Part shown: positions 6,561 through 7,876 of the stretch, in pieces
Position numbering within the stretch: the stretch's first letter is position 1
Layout: the number at the start of each line of letters is the position of its first letter
NCBI RefSeq assembly: GCF_002257705.1
Contig: NZ_LSLK01000013.1
Coordinates: forward strand, 1-7,876
Length of the DNA stretch: 7,876 nucleotides
Origin: Sporomusa silvacetica DSM 10669
GTDB taxonomy: Bacteria; Bacillota; Negativicutes; Sporomusales; Sporomusaceae
Direction: 5' to 3'
Made by a program: the position numbers and the translations under genes
Notes under the pieces: generated by a model
Database searches by the model: none
Told to the model about the DNA's origin: nothing
The model's input: the letters and a program-made list of their open reading frames with translations, nothing else

Positions 6561-7346
6561 TTATTTTCCTTGCGCCGCCGCCATTAAGGCTGATATGTTC
6601 TCAGGCTTGGCGTTCGGAGGAATTGAACAACTTTGGGAAAGTATATACCCTGTGGGCCCAATTTCGCTAATCAGCTTGGTACAGTGTTTATAGACTTCAT
6701 CTGGTGTTCCTAACGTCAGTAGAGACGCCGGCACATCGCCCTTGAGGCACATATGATCGCCCAACTTTTCTTTCAATTTGTAGATGTTGGTTGCCGAGTC
6801 GCTGGCAAATATACATTTTCCTTTGGGAAGCGCGCGGAAATACTCAAGGTCGCGCTCCCAGTTGGCATCGAAGTGCAGGTCGGCATATGAGCCCATTTCT
6901 ACAATCGTTTCAACCATTTCTTTGAGGTAAGGCCACACAAACCGCTCAAAAATTTTGGGCGAGATAAATTCGCTGGCACTGCGAGTTCCGCCGACAAATA
7001 CCGTAACTGGCTTGACCACCGGAATGGTATTGCGGAGCATTTCGAGATCTTCAGCCAACCGAATCTTGAGCGCCGCTTCCACTTTATCCGGCATTTTGAA
7101 GATATCCTTGTAGAATTTAGCCATCGTGCGGGCGCCTGTAAACTCATCGAATGGCAGCGGAATTACAAGCGGGCAAAAAGGAACGATTCCGTGATCCACC
7201 CATTCTTGGGCCGCTTTTGGCGCGTAATCAAGAAATGCTAAAAACTTTTTCATGATGTCCTTGTCGCGCAGCCGATTATTGACAATATCCATCGCCACCG
7301 GCGTAAATCCCTTATCCAGTATTGTGTCATAGTCCTCTACCGTCAT
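6561..7346 (-). CDS. URO-D-superfamily methyltransferase-like protein, N-terminally truncated
   Basis: The 261-residue frame from ATG 7346 matches the C-terminal two-thirds of uroporphyrinogen-decarboxylase-like methyltransferases, which are usually about 340-400 residues. These TIM-barrel proteins move methyl groups to or from corrinoid proteins (MtaA/MtbA type and the methyltransferase I of aryl O-demethylases). Candidate metal ligands are His158 and Asp160 (LHFDANWERD) and Cys240 (SQSCSIPPNAKPEN); MtaA/MtbA have H-x-C and a later Cys. Homology seems to begin before the ATG: the same frame is open to about 7439 and reads LRLPLTGAG, then TLWQVDETGTM, which fits the family. It finds no start before the stop of the preceding gene at 7430, so roughly 90-110 N-terminal residues are missing. 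The ATG has only a weak AGGA at 3 nt. A true uroporphyrinogen decarboxylase is unlikely. It may be inactive, or translated as a partial barrel. Confidence 0.82.
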   Translation of the reverse strand: MTVEDYDTILDKGFTPVAMDIVNNRLRDKDIMKKFLAFLDYAPKAAQEWVDHGIVPFCPLVIPLPFDEFTGARTMAKFYKDIFKMPDKVEAALKIRLAEDLEMLRNTIPVVKPVTVFVGGTRSASEFISPKIFERFVWPYLKEMVETIVEMGSYADLHFDANWERDLEYFRALPKGKCIFASDSATNIYKLKEKLGDHMCLKGDVPASLLTLGTPDEVYKHCTKLISEIGPTGYILSQSCSIPPNAKPENISALMAAAQGK

Positions 7347-7429
7347 TGTTCCTGTTTCATCAACCTGCCAAAGAGTCCCTCCGCCAGATCCCGCCCCGGT
7401 TAGTGGAAGGCGTAAAAGAGAATTTTTCG

Positions 7430-7876
7430 TTATTTTCCGGTGGCAGCCGATATCATTGCCTTAACATTTTCCACTTTCGCATTAGGTGGTATCCCACATC
7501 CGGGGGAAAGTATAAATCCATTGCCCATATCCTCAATTAATCGCCGGCTATAGGTATAAACTTCATCCGGAGTACCAAGGGTCAGCATGGCTGCCGGAAC
7601 ATCTCCCTTGATGCACATATGGTCGCCCAGAACCTCTTTGATTTTATAGATATCTGTTGCTCCGTCTGTTTCAAAGATACCTGTTCCTTTCGGGAAAGAG
7701 CGGAAAAATTCCAGATCGCGTTCCCAATTTGCATCTATATGGAAATTTGCGACAGCACCTTCTTCGATGATAACATCGGCAGTTGCCTTAAGATATTTCC
7801 ACACAAACCGTTGCCACAACTTGGGCACAAAGAACTCGCTTGCCCCACGGGCCGGAGAAATGAATACAACCCCTGG
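7430..7876 (-). CDS. URO-D-superfamily methyltransferase-like protein, C-terminal part
   Basis: The frame is open from the right edge (PGVVFISPARGASEFF...) to a TAA at 7432-7430, giving the last 148 residues; the 5' part is outside the window. It is a close paralogue of the next gene, sharing blocks such as DANWERDLE, LGDHMC, KGDVPA and LTLGTPDEVY, and well over half of the aligned residues by eye. It keeps the same candidate metal site: H-x-D in NFHIDANWERD (His46 and Asp48 of the visible part) and Cys127 in SPGCGIPPNAKVEN. The family acts in corrinoid-dependent methyl transfer, for example in O-demethylation of methoxylated aromatics by acetogens; this substrate assignment is inference. It is the first visible gene of the operon, 83 nt upstream of the truncated paralogue's ATG. 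The protein may be complete beyond the edge. Confidence 0.88.
   Translation of the reverse strand, partial: PGVVFISPARGASEFFVPKLWQRFVWKYLKATADVIIEEGAVANFHIDANWERDLEFFRSFPKGTGIFETDGATDIYKIKEVLGDHMCIKGDVPAAMLTLGTPDEVYTYSRRLIEDMGNGFILSPGCGIPPNAKVENVKAMISAATGK

Noticed and set aside
6561..7876. Annotation of the tandem genes as heme-pathway uroporphyrinogen decarboxylase (hemE)
   Set aside because: The tandem duplication, the H-x-D plus late Cys pattern, and the operon with a reductase fit the methyltransferase branch of the superfamily rather than HemE.
1..7876. Insertion sequence, prophage, CRISPR array, tRNA or rRNA gene
   Set aside because: I looked for transposase or integrase sequence, terminal inverted repeats, regular spaced repeats and tRNA-like cloverleaf sequence and saw none.

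Overview
All convincing genes in this window lie on the minus strand, so the reading order is from high to low coordinates. The organism is most likely an anaerobic, double-membraned Firmicute of the Negativicutes (Sporomusa/Pelosinus type). This is inferred from an SLH-domain protein with a signal peptide, coiled coil and start of a probable barrel (OmpM style), together with methyl-transfer type URO-D-family proteins and an Fe-S/flavin Old Yellow Enzyme typical of anaerobes. I could not run a database search, so the taxonomy is an inference.

Layout, right to left. (1) 7876-4579 is an apparent operon: the C-terminal part of a URO-D-superfamily methyltransferase-like protein that runs off the right edge, a second paralogue lacking its N-terminal part, and an intact 642-residue OYE/2,4-dienoyl-CoA-reductase-type flavoprotein. 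It closes with a strong hairpin-plus-T-tract terminator at 4433-4472. (2) 4269-3922 is a remnant of a major facilitator (MFS) transporter missing both ends. (3) 3921-3424 has no clear gene, but holds a 35-bp near-palindrome and a textbook Shine-Dalgarno that leads only to a two-codon ORF or a 36-codon frame. (4) 3423-2068 is a full-length MFS transporter gene (organic/aromatic acid or sugar-porter-like) broken by two frameshifts and one nonsense codon, followed by a terminator. (5) 1831-1172 is a small cytoplasmic chemoreceptor-like protein that appears to lack the conserved signalling tip, followed by a 35-codon ORF of unknown nature and a terminator. (6) 466-1 is the 5' end of an SLH-domain outer-envelope protein gene.

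How the genes may work together: URO-D-like proteins of this type serve as methyltransferases in corrinoid-dependent demethylation (for example aryl O-demethylation in acetogens). With a neighbouring enoate-reductase-like flavoprotein and organic-acid-type transporters, the region looks like a catabolic island for methylated and/or unsaturated organic compounds. No corrinoid protein or reductive activase is inside the window; they could lie to the right. Several parts of the island are decaying: one transporter has three lesions, another is a fragment, one methyltransferase is 5'-truncated, and the chemoreceptor lacks its tip. I see no clear evidence of a wholly new system. The most useful leads are the truncated tandem methyltransferase next to the flavoprotein, the palindrome with its orphan Shine-Dalgarno, and the tipless chemoreceptor.
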